From the NCBI GenBank assembly GCA_934162665.1, contig CAKPJN010000012.1, positions 1 through 24,286 of the forward strand: a stretch of DNA of 24,286 nt, written 5' to 3'. How positions within the stretch are numbered: position 1 is the stretch's first letter; each line of letters begins with the position of its first letter. Of the stretch, positions 16,872 to 24,042 are shown in pieces. Below the pieces are notes generated by a model. It was given only the letters and a program-made list of their open reading frames with translations, was not told the DNA's origin and made no database searches. Origin of the DNA: an uncultured Bacilli bacterium. GTDB lineage: Bacteria; Bacillota_I; Bacilli_A; RF39; UBA660. The translations under genes were made by a program, and so were the position numbers.

Positions 16872-16899
16872 TAAAAAGCTTTAAATATGTAGGTTTTAT

Positions 16900-16928
16900 T
16901 TGACTTTATTAAAGTTTTATGATAAAGT
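16900..16928 (+). promoter_or_regulatory. Promoter of rpmB
   Basis: TTGACT (16900-16905), 17-nt spacer, extended TGA-TAAAGT (16923-16928). It is about 35 nt upstream of the start codon and divergent from the dnaE promoter. Confidence 0.6.
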
Positions 16929-16965
16929 TAAAAAGCAAAGAAAAAAGACCGAAGGAGGAGAAAAC

Positions 16966-17145
16966 ATGGCAAAAAATTTAACAAATAGAAAACCAAATGT
17001 AAAAAATCTTAGATCTCATGCTTTAAATTCTACTAAAAAGAAGCAAGGATTAAATCTACAAGTAGTTAGATTAGAAGACGGAACTAGAATAAGAATATCT
17101 GCAAAAGATAAAAGAACTGCATTAAAGAATCAAAAAACTGCCTAA
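16966..17145 (+). CDS. rpmB: 50S ribosomal protein L28
   Basis: 59 aa, slightly shorter than the usual ~62. The hallmark NLRSHALNSTKKKQGLNLQ corresponds to the conserved NNRSHAMN...KR.W..NLQ block, followed by VVRLEDGTRIRISAKDKRTALK. It carries no zinc-binding Cys pairs, so this is a zinc-free L28. Start is ATG with GAAGGAGGAG 5-6 nt upstream; an upstream frame to 16900 is promoter sequence and not coding. Its own stop codon forms the loop of the terminator. Confidence 0.95.
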   Translation: MAKNLTNRKPNVKNLRSHALNSTKKKQGLNLQVVRLEDGTRIRISAKDKRTALKNQKTA

Positions 17146-17163
17146 GGCAGTTTTCTTTTTTTA
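17134..17163. terminator. Bidirectional terminator between rpmB and the convergent membrane-protein gene
   Basis: A 9-bp stem AAAACTGCC / GGCAGTTTT (17134-17142, 17146-17154) with a 3-nt loop TAA that is the rpmB stop codon. It is followed by TTTTCTTTTTTT on the plus strand, and on the minus strand by a run of six T, so it can serve both genes. It is the most GC-stable terminator in the window. Confidence 0.9.
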
Positions 17164-17823
17164 TTTATCACAAATATATCCAGCAAGTACAACTTGCTCT
17201 TTTACTTTATCAACATTTTGATCTTTTTCATAATTAACATTAGTAAAAGAATTAGCCGTATAAACCGCTGTTAAATCACTCTTATTAAACTTTTTTAAAT
17301 CAACAGTAACTATAGAATTAAAACCAGTATCAACATTCTCACTTTTAATCGTATAACCATCTATATTATTACTTTCTAAACTTTTAAAAGAAGTTAAGTA
17401 ATTTTGTACACTAGAAACACCAACACTATTTCCCGCAGTTGGAATCATACTAAGTGTTTTAGTATAATTAACAAGCTTAGAATTTTCAAAATTAAATACA
17501 ATTGAAGTATTAGAATCAGTACCATCGCTAGAATTAGGGGAAGTCAAAGTACAATTTAATGTAAATTTAAAAACAACTTCCTTAGGAGCTTCTTCTACAT
17601 TACCAGAAGTTCCATCTATAGCATTCATTATAATTGGATATAAAAACCCCATAGCAATTGAAAAAACACCAGCTATCACCAACATAATAATAGGCTTCTT
17701 ACTAGTCTTAACTTCATAATTAGCTACTTCTTCTACTTCATTTAAATTAAGTACATGTGTTTTAGCTAAATCAACAACTTCTATAGGTTCAACATTTTGA
17801 TTATTATTAGTGTTTTGATTCAT
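17161..17823 (-). CDS. Unknown single-TM protein with extracytoplasmic domain
   Basis: 220 aa. Residues 1-45 are cytoplasmic: an Asn/Gln-rich start (MNQNTNNNQN), then an acidic stretch. Residues about 47-68 are one TM helix (PIIMLVIAGVFSIAMGFLYPI). The rest is an extracytoplasmic domain with a beta-rich pattern, including KFTLNCTLTSP, SIVFNFENSKLVNY and a C-terminal GYICDK. Two Cys (in LNCTL and YICDK) could form a disulfide. This type II topology with an extracellular sensor- or chaperone-like domain is common in gut Firmicutes, but I do not recognise the family. The ATG at 17823 follows AGGGGTT. It is transcribed from its own strong promoter just after typA and stops at a terminator shared with rpmB. 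Confidence 0.7.
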   Translation of the reverse strand: MNQNTNNNQNVEPIEVVDLAKTHVLNLNEVEEVANYEVKTSKKPIIMLVIAGVFSIAMGFLYPIIMNAIDGTSGNVEEAPKEVVFKFTLNCTLTSPNSSDGTDSNTSIVFNFENSKLVNYTKTLSMIPTAGNSVGVSSVQNYLTSFKSLESNNIDGYTIKSENVDTGFNSIVTVDLKKFNKSDLTAVYTANSFTNVNYEKDQNVDKVKEQVVLAGYICDK

Positions 17824-17848
17824 TAAATCAACCCCTATTCTATCTATT

Positions 17849-17877
17849 ATTATAATAAAAAATAAATAAAATATCAA
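17849..17877 (-). promoter_or_regulatory. Near-consensus promoter of the single-TM protein gene
   Basis: Minus strand: TTGATA (17877-17872), 17-nt spacer, perfect TATAAT (17854-17849). The -35 sits 3 nt beyond the typA terminator stem. Confidence 0.7.
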
Positions 17878-17879
17878 TT

Positions 17880-17905
17880 AAAAATAGCTATTTCTAGCTA
17901 TTTTT
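17880..17905 (-). terminator. Terminator of typA
   Basis: Minus strand: AAAAATAGCTA, loop GAAA, TAGCTATTTTT, a perfect 11-bp stem. The typA TAG stop is at the stem-loop junction (17894-17896). The U tract is provided by the distal arm and the following AATT/TTTT sequence. Confidence 0.7.
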
Positions 17906-19711
17906 ATTTCTCGCATCAAATTTTTTACGTTCTTCAGTATTTAAAATTTTCTTTCTTAAACGAATATAGTTTGGTGTAACTTCTACTAATTCATCAGAAT
18001 TAATATAGTCAAGTGCATATTCCAAAGAAATTGGACGAGGACGTTTTAATACAACTGTATGATCAGATCCTGATGCACGAGTATTTGTAAGTTGTTTTCC
18101 CTTAACAACATTAACAGCTAAATCATTATCACGATTACATTCGCCAACAATCATACCTTCATAAACTTCTGTACCAGGTTCAATAAACATAATACCACGA
18201 TCTTCTAAGTTACCAATTGAATAAGCTGTAGATGCACCATTTTCCATAGAAACTAACACACCTAATTTTCTTTCTCCAACTTCAACATTTTCATAAGGCA
18301 TATATTCTTTAAAAGTATGAGACATAATTCCATAACCTCTAGTTAAAGTCATGAAATCAGTAGAAAATCCAATTAACCCACGAGATGGAATAGTATATAA
18401 AAGTCTTGTTTGTCCTTCAAAATTAGTCATATTTTCCATTTTAGCTCCACGAAGACCTAATTGCTCAATTACTGAACCAACAGAATCATCTGGTACATCT
18501 ATTTGTAATTCTTCATAAGGTTCATATTTAACCCCATCAATCTCTTTAATAATAACTTTTGGTTTAGAAACTTCAAGTTCAAAGCCTTCACGACGCATAT
18601 TTTCAATTAAAATACCTAAGTGAAGTTCTCCACGTCCACTAACTAAGAAAGATTCATTAGTAGCTTGTTCTACTTTTAAACTAACATCTTTTTGAGTTTC
18701 ACGAATTAAACGTTCTTCAATCTTACGTGCAGTAACAATTTTACCATCACGACCTACAAATGGAGATGAATTAGTTCCAAAAGTCATTTGTAATGTTGGT
18801 TCATCAATATGTAAAGGTGGAAGTGCCTCAATAGAATCAGAATTACATAAAGTTTCACCTACAGAAATATCAGCAAGTCCTGCAACAGCTATAATATCTC
18901 CAGCTTCAGCTTGTTCAATCTCTATTCTCTTATATCCATAAAAACCAAATAATTTTTGTATTCTAAATTGTTTTGTAGAACCATCTAAACGACAACATGT
19001 TACCATTTCACCAGTTTTAATTGTTCCATTATGAACTCTACCAATACCTATTCTTCCTACAAATTCATTGTAATCCAAAAGTGCAGGTTGGAATTGTAAT
19101 GGTTTAGAACTATCACCATTTGGTTCTGGAATTTCCTCTAAAACAGTATCTAAAAGTTCATCAAATCCTTCTGTTTGTGTACTTAAATCATCACTTAAAG
19201 AACAAGTTCCATTAATAGCTGATGCATAAATAACTTTAAAATCTAATTGTTCATCACTAGCTCCAAGTTCAATAAATAAATCTAAAACTTCATCTACTAC
19301 TTGACTACATCTAGCACTAGGTTTATCAACCTTATTAATAACTACAATTGGTTTAACCTTAGCTTCAAATGCTTTCTTTAATACGAAACGAGTTTGTGGC
19401 ATAGCACCTTCATAAGCATCTACAACTAGAATAACACCATCAACCATTTTCATAATACGTTCTACTTCTCCACCAAAATCAGCATGTCCTGGAGTATCTA
19501 AAATATTAATTTGAACATCCTTATAATTAATAGCTGTTGTTTTAGCTAAGATAGTAATTCCACGTTCTCTTTCAATAGCATTAGAATCCATAGAAACATT
19601 AGATACATCTTCATTATCACGAAACATTCCTGAATGTTTTACAATTCCATCTACTAATGTTGTTTTCCCATGATCGACATGGGCAATAATTGCTACATTT
19701 CTCTTTTTCAT
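17894..19711 (-). CDS. typA: Translational GTPase TypA/BipA
   Basis: 605 aa, full family length. GTPase domain motifs: G1 AHVDHGKTTLVD, G2 region RERGITI, G3 DTPGHADFGG, G4 NKVDKP. Domain II, EF-G-like domains III and V (LRGAKMENM, PSRGLIGFSTDF) and the TypA-specific C-terminal domain (SLEYALDYINSDELVEVTP) follow. It binds the ribosome and supports large-subunit assembly and stress adaptation in relatives. The ATG at 19711 has AAGGAAGAG at good distance. It has its own terminator and an extended -10 upstream, so it is probably monocistronic. Confidence 0.97.
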   Translation of the reverse strand: MKKRNVAIIAHVDHGKTTLVDGIVKHSGMFRDNEDVSNVSMDSNAIERERGITILAKTTAINYKDVQINILDTPGHADFGGEVERIMKMVDGVILVVDAYEGAMPQTRFVLKKAFEAKVKPIVVINKVDKPSARCSQVVDEVLDLFIELGASDEQLDFKVIYASAINGTCSLSDDLSTQTEGFDELLDTVLEEIPEPNGDSSKPLQFQPALLDYNEFVGRIGIGRVHNGTIKTGEMVTCCRLDGSTKQFRIQKLFGFYGYKRIEIEQAEAGDIIAVAGLADISVGETLCNSDSIEALPPLHIDEPTLQMTFGTNSSPFVGRDGKIVTARKIEERLIRETQKDVSLKVEQATNESFLVSGRGELHLGILIENMRREGFELEVSKPKVIIKEIDGVKYEPYEELQIDVPDDSVGSVIEQLGLRGAKMENMTNFEGQTRLLYTIPSRGLIGFSTDFMTLTRGYGIMSHTFKEYMPYENVEVGERKLGVLVSMENGASTAYSIGNLEDRGIMFIEPGTEVYEGMIVGECNRDNDLAVNVVKGKQLTNTRASGSDHTVVLKRPRPISLEYALDYINSDELVEVTPNYIRLRKKILNTEERKKFDARNKNS

Positions 19712-19741
19712 ACTTCACTCTTCCTTTTCGTAACGCCACTA

Positions 19742-19750
19742 ATTATAACA
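19742..19750 (-). promoter_or_regulatory. Extended -10 promoter element of typA
   Basis: Minus strand TGTTATAAT, a TGn plus perfect TATAAT, 31 nt before the typA ATG. The -35 is poor (TAGTGT at 17 nt), as tolerated with an extended -10. Confidence 0.5.
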
Positions 19751-19767
19751 TAATAAAAGAAAAAACA

Positions 19768-19977
19768 CTATACTTTTTTTGCATTTTTTCTTCTATTTAA
19801 ATACTTTTTTACTAAAATACCATCAGTAACAACACTAACACCTATCAAAGTACCAATTTTAATGTAATCAGAACATTTAGTAAGAGGACAATTATTAACA
19901 ATATATCCACCAAGTAAAACATTACTAACTATATTAGAATTAACTGCAAATTTTCTAATTATTTTATCACTCAACAT
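19768..19977 (-). CDS. Small membrane protein of unknown function
   Basis: 69 aa. Two moderately hydrophobic segments, about 14-27 (NIVSNVLLGGYIV) and 41-54 (IGTLIGVSVVTDGIL), flank a short NNCPLTKC loop with two Cys; the C-terminus is strongly basic (KKYLNRRKNAKKV). That fits a two-TM hairpin protein with a positive tail inside. No family recognised. There is no clear SD upstream of the ATG, and it starts 15 nt after the dedA stop, so it may be translated by reinitiation, or the start may be wrong. The long open frame and sensible composition are the main support. Confidence 0.5.
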   Translation of the reverse strand: MLSDKIIRKFAVNSNIVSNVLLGGYIVNNCPLTKCSDYIKIGTLIGVSVVTDGILVKKYLNRRKNAKKV

Positions 19978-19992
19978 ATTATATATTATGAT

Positions 19993-20586
19993 TTAACTAC
20001 ATTTTTGTTTAAATCTTTTATAAAAATAACTAACGGTTAAACATACTATTAATATTATAATAGGAACTTTTAATTTAGATACATATTGATTAATTATAAC
20101 CCAATTATTTCCTAATGCATAACCAACATAAGTAAATACAAACGTCCATGGAATAGAACCTATCGTTGTATAAATCAAAAACTTAAAAAAAGAAAGACGC
20201 ATAATACCAATTGGTAATGAAATTAAAGTTCTAACAATAGGAAAATTACGACCTATTAACGCCGCAATTAATCCATATTTGTTGAACCAAGAGTCACTCT
20301 TTTCAATATCTTCCTCCTTCATACAAAAATATTTACCATACTTTTTTACAAATGGTCGCCCACCAAAATACCCCATAAAATAAATAACAATAGCGCAAAA
20401 AACACTTCCTAAAAGACCAACTAGAAAAGATCCCCAAAAAGAAAAAATTCCTCTACCAGCTAATATTCCACCAGTCGCTAAAATAGCCTCACTTGGTATA
20501 ACAATAATAACTGCTTCTAAAACCATACCAATAAACATCCCAAAGTAACCATAATTACTAATTAAATTAATTACAAAGTCAACCAT
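19993..20586 (-). CDS. DedA family membrane protein
   Basis: 197 aa with five to six hydrophobic segments. The DedA/SNARE-associated (VTT) signatures are present: an early acidic VLEAVIIVIPSEAIL, the re-entrant GRNFPIVRTLISLPIGIMRLSFFKF with two conserved Arg, and IPWTFVFTYVGYALG. Family members are polyprenyl-phosphate or phospholipid flippases/transporters linked to membrane homeostasis; which lipid is moved here cannot be told. SD TAGGTGAT upstream of the ATG. It lies 36 nt after the HAD gene and may be co-transcribed with it. Confidence 0.92.
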   Translation of the reverse strand: MVDFVINLISNYGYFGMFIGMVLEAVIIVIPSEAILATGGILAGRGIFSFWGSFLVGLLGSVFCAIVIYFMGYFGGRPFVKKYGKYFCMKEEDIEKSDSWFNKYGLIAALIGRNFPIVRTLISLPIGIMRLSFFKFLIYTTIGSIPWTFVFTYVGYALGNNWVIINQYVSKLKVPIIILIVCLTVSYFYKRFKQKCS

Positions 20587-20622
20587 ATTATCACCTACTA
20601 ATAAATAATATGAAAAAAAGAA

Positions 20623-21309
20623 TTATTTTTTACATAATTCTTCTATATACATATATAAATATTTATAACTTTTTTTATTAATATTATCAAAAACTTTATT
20701 ATGATCCTCCATAATCGCGCCATTAAAATTTTGTATCATTTCTAAATCATTAATTTCATCACCAATAACATATAAATCATCATAGTTAAAATTCTCCATG
20801 CTAATTAATCTTTTTAATGAATTAAATTTATTTACTCCCTTACCATTTATATTAATATGTTCTCTACTTATATACCCTTCAATAGAAACAGACTCTTTAA
20901 TTTTTAATAACAATAATGAAGCTTTCATACTATCATGATATGGAATAACTACTTTTACACAATCATTAATATTAGTAGTATAATTATAACCATCATCTAA
21001 TAAGTATGTATAATCAAATTCCTCTACAATGGAAATTATTTTTTTAACAATATCAGCTTCAATAGGTGAAGTAGATAAACAATAATCATTACTATCATAG
21101 ATTTTAGCACCATCTTCACAAATCAAGTATGTATAAGGAATATGATATTGATTAAGTAATAACTTTATATCAAAATAACTTCTACCAGTTATTATAATAA
21201 AAATATTACCTAGTCGCATAAAATCTAAAATAGAAGAAATGTTTTTATTAAGTTGCAAAGAATCTTCTATATATAATGTTTTATCAAAATCACTGGCTAA
21301 TATCTTCAT
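20623..21309 (-). CDS. Cof-type HAD-IIB phosphatase
   Basis: 228 aa. HAD motif I is ASDFDKTLY (Asp7, Asp9), motif II IIITGRS, motif IV GDEINDLEMIQ, and a cap domain sits between motifs II and III as in Cof/YidA-type sugar-phosphate or nucleotide phosphatases. The cap contains the DDGYNYTTN region. It is somewhat short for a Cof protein (usually about 270), chiefly in the cap. Substrate unknown. The ATG at 21309 has GGGGTG upstream; an ATG-led frame to 21378 runs through the promoter region and is rejected. Its 5' region is divergent from the tRNA-Gly promoter. Confidence 0.88.
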   Translation of the reverse strand: MKILASDFDKTLYIEDSLQLNKNISSILDFMRLGNIFIIITGRSYFDIKLLLNQYHIPYTYLICEDGAKIYDSNDYCLSTSPIEADIVKKIISIVEEFDYTYLLDDGYNYTTNINDCVKVVIPYHDSMKASLLLLKIKESVSIEGYISREHININGKGVNKFNSLKRLISMENFNYDDLYVIGDEINDLEMIQNFNGAIMEDHNKVFDNINKKSYKYLYMYIEELCKK

Positions 21310-21333
21310 AATTAACACCCCGTATTTAATATA

Positions 21334-21339
21334 ATTATA
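21334..21339 (-). promoter_or_regulatory. Possible -10 of the Cof-type HAD gene
   Basis: TATAAT on the minus strand, 24 nt upstream of the ATG at 21309. No recognisable -35. Confidence 0.3.
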
Positions 21340-21371
21340 TACCATCATTTTAAAAAAAACTATAAAAAGTG

Positions 21372-21399
21372 TTGACAAGATGATTTTTTTAGGTATAAT
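21372..21399 (+). promoter_or_regulatory. Consensus promoter of tRNA-Gly
   Basis: Perfect TTGACA (21372-21377), 16-nt spacer, perfect TATAAT (21394-21399). It lies 18 nt before the mature tRNA 5' end. Confidence 0.85.
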
Positions 21400-21417
21400 T
21401 AATATTGTCTACTGAAT

Positions 21418-21491
21418 GCGGATGTAGTTTAATGGTAGAACCTCAGCCTTCCAAGCTGACTACGTGGGTTCGATTCCCATCATCCGCTCCA
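21418..21491 (+). tRNA. tRNA-Gly (UCC)
   Basis: 74 nt including an encoded CCA. Acceptor stem GCGGATG/CATCCGC is fully paired. Anticodon stem TCAGC/GCTGA with loop CTTCCAA gives anticodon UCC, reading GGA/GGG. T arm GTGGG-TTCGATT-CCCAT has one G-U pair. D arm contains the conserved AGTTTAATGGTAGAA. Discriminator is U, usual for bacterial glycine tRNAs. Confidence 0.97.
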
Positions 21492-21503
21492 TAGTGAAAT
21501 CTG

Positions 21504-21522
21504 CTCGAACTTTTCGAGTTTT
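21504..21522 (+). terminator. Short hairpin after tRNA-Gly
   Basis: CTCGAA / TTCGAG 6-bp stem with a 3-nt loop and a TTTT tail, 12 nt after the CCA end. It may be the proximal tRNA terminator or processing signal. Confidence 0.5.
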
Positions 21523-21529
21523 GATAAAT

Positions 21530-21558
21530 AACTAATCTAGAAATGGATTAGTTTTTTT
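21530..21558 (+). terminator. Terminator of the tRNA-Gly transcript
   Basis: AACTAATC / GATTAGTT 8-bp stem, 8-nt loop, followed by a run of T. A canonical intrinsic terminator that separates the tRNA from the accessory genes downstream. Confidence 0.75.
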
Positions 21559-21600
21559 GTGTTTTAGAAAACTATCCTAACTAAAAGAAAGGATGGAACT

Positions 21601-21864
21601 ATGGTAAATATTATTAAAGAAGAAATTACAATAGAAGAATCGTTAAGAAAGAAAATTGAATTTATATGTGATTTTACTAATAACAAGCCTACTATTATAA
21701 ATGGTAGTATTAGAAAAATTGATAAGACTAATTTAACTTATATAAAACCAATGAAAGAGGTATGCTCTAGAAATGGAGGTACATCGATGATAAAAAGCAA
21801 AGATAAAATTAAAATATATAATATTAATTATAATGAGGAGTCAGTAGTATTTAGACTTTACTAG
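21601..21864 (+). CDS. Unknown small protein upstream of a relaxase-like gene
   Basis: 87 aa, charged and Ile/Lys/Asn-rich, no TM or signal peptide. AAAGGAT precedes the ATG by about 9 nt. It does not resemble the MobV N-terminus, and I do not recognise it. A second possible start lies inside: GGAGGT 6 nt before an ATG at 21787 would give a 25-aa peptide ending in SVVFRLY. This internal SD is better than the upstream one, so either product may be made. The stop codon is in the loop of a large hairpin that ends before the relaxase SD. First gene of the region after tRNA-Gly, so possibly an element gene. Confidence 0.5.
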   Translation: MVNIIKEEITIEESLRKKIEFICDFTNNKPTIINGSIRKIDKTNLTYIKPMKEVCSRNGGTSMIKSKDKIKIYNINYNEESVVFRLY

Positions 21865-21886
21865 ATACTATTGTCTCCTCTTTTTT
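21835..21886 (+). terminator. Terminator-like hairpin between the 87-aa ORF and the relaxase gene
   Basis: gaggagtcagtagtat (21835-21850) pairs with atactattgtctcctc (21865-21880) in 14 of 16 positions; the 14-nt loop carries the stop codon. It is followed by six T. It would terminate or attenuate transcription into the relaxase gene. Confidence 0.6.
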
Positions 21887-21906
21887 AGTAAAAGGAGTTG
21901 AAGATA

Positions 21907-22593
21907 ATGGATAATGAAAAGAAAGATCTAGCATGTGAGATTATTATTGAACTTGGAGATAAAGAATATTGGGATACAAAAGATATTGAATTTAAAAGTA
22001 AAATGTCTGAAGTATATAAAAAACAAGTTAATGATTTAGAATTATTAGTTCCTAATTTTAAAGTAGCTAGTGCTATTATTCATTATGATGAAACAAGTCA
22101 ACATATGCATATCGTAGGTGTTCCAATAAAATATAAAAACAAAAATGGTATAGAAAAACAAGTTGGTAAATCAGATGTATTTACAAAAGAATCTTTAATT
22201 ATATTACAAAATAAAATGAGAACTTTATGTATTGAAGAATTTAACCAAGAGTATAATTTAGATTCAACTTTAAAGAAAAAACAAAAAGGAAGAAATATGG
22301 ATATTCATGTATCTGATATGGATAACTATATTGCACTAAAAAAGCAACTTGAAAAGAATAATAAAAATTTAGAGAAAGCAAATAAAAAATCTCTAGAACC
22401 AAAACAAAATTCTAAAGATATAAAAGATAAAATTGATAAACTAAAATCTTCTAAATTAAATAAAGATAATTATATTTTATCTAAATCTGATAAATATATT
22501 GATGTAGTTAATGATATGTATGAAGATAATGTTTTAGATGATGATATTAAAGATTTAAAATTAAATAAAGAAAAAGATGATTTTGAGAGATAA
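21907..22593 (+). CDS. MobV-like (Pre/Mob) relaxase, apparently N-terminally truncated
   Basis: 228 aa. Residues about 7-130 match the core of MobV/plasmid recombination enzymes: CEIIIELGDKEYW, then IIHYDETSQHMHIVGVPI, the metal-binding H.DE..(P/Q)HMH signature, then a FTKESLIILQNKM helix. The usual Pro of PHMH is Gln. After about 150 the chain is Lys/Asn-rich coiled coil (EKNNKNLEKANKK). MobV proteins usually have about 80-120 residues before this core with the first catalytic motif; here only six precede it, so nicking activity is doubtful. AAAGGAG 9 nt before the ATG at 21907 shows the short form can be translated. Either a decayed mobilization gene or a shortened accessory derivative. Confidence 0.75.
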   Translation: MDNEKKDLACEIIIELGDKEYWDTKDIEFKSKMSEVYKKQVNDLELLVPNFKVASAIIHYDETSQHMHIVGVPIKYKNKNGIEKQVGKSDVFTKESLIILQNKMRTLCIEEFNQEYNLDSTLKKKQKGRNMDIHVSDMDNYIALKKQLEKNNKNLEKANKKSLEPKQNSKDIKDKIDKLKSSKLNKDNYILSKSDKYIDVVNDMYEDNVLDDDIKDLKLNKEKDDFER

Positions 22594-22612
22594 TTTCATT
22601 ATCATCTTTTTT
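22572..22612 (+). terminator. Terminator after the relaxase-like gene
   Basis: AAAAGATGAT (22572-22581) pairs with ATCATCTTTT (22601-22610), overlapping the gene's last codons and stop; an alternative inner hairpin GATAAT/ATTATC competes. A T run follows. Confidence 0.55.
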
Positions 22613-22860
22613 GATATGCTAAATATTTATAATTAAATAATAAGGAATTACATCACCTCCTTTAAAATAGGGTATAAAAAAAGAATAGTATTGCTACTAA
22701 TCTCGTAATTAAATTATTTTGAACTTTATGTATTTCGGAATAATGATCTCGAGCTTCAACACTATGTAATAATGATTCACATATGGTTTAGATTAGTAAG
22801 ATGAAAGAAACACTTTATTCACGACAAAGAAAGCAGAATCAATGTACTTTAATATTCAAA
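22594..22860. other. Intergenic stretch with decayed coding sequence and an orphan Shine-Dalgarno
   Basis: 267 bp between two unknown genes of opposite orientation. The minus strand has AAAGGAGGTGAT (22663-22652), a perfect 12-nt complement to the 16S rRNA 3' end, with no ATG/GTG/TTG at a usable distance. A 41-codon open stretch without start (22662-22787, minus) has protein-like content (SLLHSVEARDHYSEIHK, then a hydrophobic tail). No tRNA, CRISPR or IS ends are seen. Confidence 0.4.
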
Positions 22861-23565
22861 CTAAAATAACTTTTTATTTAATTTTTTATTTAATTCATTA
22901 TTTGCTACTGATAATTTGTCATTTAATATATCTAAAAATAATAACTTTCTTATTTTTTTACCATCTATTATATATTTTTCAATTCTTCCAACTGAAATAG
23001 CAAATTTATATTTTTCATCTTCATTGTCAGAAATTCTATTAATAATTTCTTGTATTTTAAATCTCTTTTCAACATCTGTGCAATTGTAATTTAGTATTAA
23101 TATAAGTTCAGACATATAATTTAAATCTCTTGACAATTCAATTCCTTTTATATTGTTCGATCTAACTCCATAAATAGATACATAGAATTCAATCATTTCG
23201 TCAATATATTCTGATTGAGTATATTTGATTACTGTACCAAGTTCAAACAAAAATAATTTATTTTGTGACAAATAGTATAAGTCTTGCCTTCTATCAAAAA
23301 CTCTTTTCATATCATCATTTTCTTTTACTTCCGTATCTACAAGATTAATTGAATTATCTATTTTATTTATGCAATTATCTTGTTCTCTTTTCATTTTATG
23401 TTTTTGTAATACTTTTTTTATTTTATTATCTCTATCTTTATCATTCCAAAGTATTTTTACACCATCTATTTCTATATATGATTCGATTTCTGCATCTTCC
23501 AAATTTTTAAAACTTTCAATAATACCCTCTATTGTCATTTCATCATTAAATTCTATTTTATACAT
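22861..23565 (-). CDS. Unknown 234-aa protein in the accessory region
   Basis: Highly charged, cytoplasmic, no TM segment. Residues 1-70 form a small alpha/beta stretch (EFNDEMTIEGIIESF, YIEIDGVKILW); residues about 75-235 are mostly helical, with a centre containing RRQDLYYLSQNKLFLFELG and an ELILILNYN segment, ending in NELNKKLNKKLF. No family or catalytic motif recognised. AAAGGGTG lies 9 nt before the ATG at 23565; a GTG at 23568 is also possible, and an ATG at 23586 would precede the SD. A TATAAT at 23596-23591 (minus) could be its -10. It is convergent to the relaxase-like gene and divergent from the partial gene at the right edge. Confidence 0.6.
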   Translation of the reverse strand: MYKIEFNDEMTIEGIIESFKNLEDAEIESYIEIDGVKILWNDKDRDNKIKKVLQKHKMKREQDNCINKIDNSINLVDTEVKENDDMKRVFDRRQDLYYLSQNKLFLFELGTVIKYTQSEYIDEMIEFYVSIYGVRSNNIKGIELSRDLNYMSELILILNYNCTDVEKRFKIQEIINRISDNEDEKYKFAISVGRIEKYIIDGKKIRKLLFLDILNDKLSVANNELNKKLNKKLF

Positions 23566-23757
23566 CACATCAATCACCCTTTCCATAATAATTATACAAA
23601 ATTATGTAATTCATCTATTTCTGTTAACTTCATTTTTAAATCAAGAAGTTATTCCTTCTTATATGTAAAAATCAATAATTTTTTCTTTTTTAGTCATTTA
23701 ATACAAAGTATCCCCTTAAATGCGATAGTTATTATATACTAAAAGTGTTGTTTTTTC

Positions 23758-23793
23758 AATAGTTTCAAGTCAAAAAAATTGACACTATTTTTT
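23758..23793 (+). terminator. Terminator-like hairpin in the non-coding stretch
   Basis: AATAGT / ACTATT and, after a 5-nt bulge, GTCAA / TTGAC around an A5 loop, followed by six T. It could end a short plus-strand transcript. Confidence 0.4.
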
Positions 23794-23962
23794 CTACAAG
23801 ATAATCAGTTTTTATTTTTGATTTTCTTATTATCGTGATCTTCTTGAACTTTTTTGTTCAAAAATCTAAAAAGTATGTTATTATATTTGTATAGATTAGT
23901 TGTTTATAAACTTTTACTATTAGTAGTTTTGAATAACCTTTGTTATCGCTCCATTTGAAATC

Positions 23963-23995
23963 AACTTACGGACTTAAAAGTTCGTAAGTTTTTAT
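23963..23995 (+). terminator. Terminator in the leader of the right-edge gene
   Basis: AACTTACGGACTT (23963-23975) pairs with AAGTTCGTAAGTT (23978-23990), with one G-U pair; the innermost pairs must open to make the loop. A T-rich tail follows. It lies 50-80 nt before the next start codon, the position expected of an attenuator. Confidence 0.6.
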
Positions 23996-24010
23996 TTTAT
24001 ATAAAACTTT

Positions 24011-24042
24011 AAAAGTTCTCTTTCTAGAAAGGAGGACCTTTT
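24011..24042 (+). promoter_or_regulatory. Hairpin sequestering the SD of the right-edge gene
   Basis: AAAAGTTCTCTTTCT (24011-24025) pairs with AGAAAGGAGGACCTTTT (24026-24042), with two single-base bulges and a U-G pair. The GGAGG Shine-Dalgarno is inside the right arm. A shorter alternative AAAGG/CCTTT also covers it. Confidence 0.5.

Noticed and set aside
21310..21378. N-terminal extension of the Cof-type HAD protein
   Set aside because: The extra 23 residues cross the promoter and lie before a good SD at the ATG 21309; the HAD motif normally starts within the first ten residues.
22652..22663. End of a 16S rRNA gene (ATCACCTCCTTT on the plus strand)
   Set aside because: Only the 12 nt match; no upstream helix 45 or other 16S sequence is present.
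22662..22787. 41-codon minus-strand fragment with an HD-GYP-like look (HSVEARDHYSEIH)
   Set aside because: No start codon, ends in a random-looking hydrophobic run, and the resemblance is too short to support a family.
23369..23668. Plus-strand open frame of 99 codons
   Set aside because: Antisense to the 234-aa gene; Ser/Ile-rich shadow composition and no SD.
23659..23697. 12-codon minus-strand peptide MTKKEKIIDFYI upstream of the 234-aa gene
   Set aside because: Reads like the start of a protein, but stops at once and has no SD at normal spacing; possibly a relic, not annotated.
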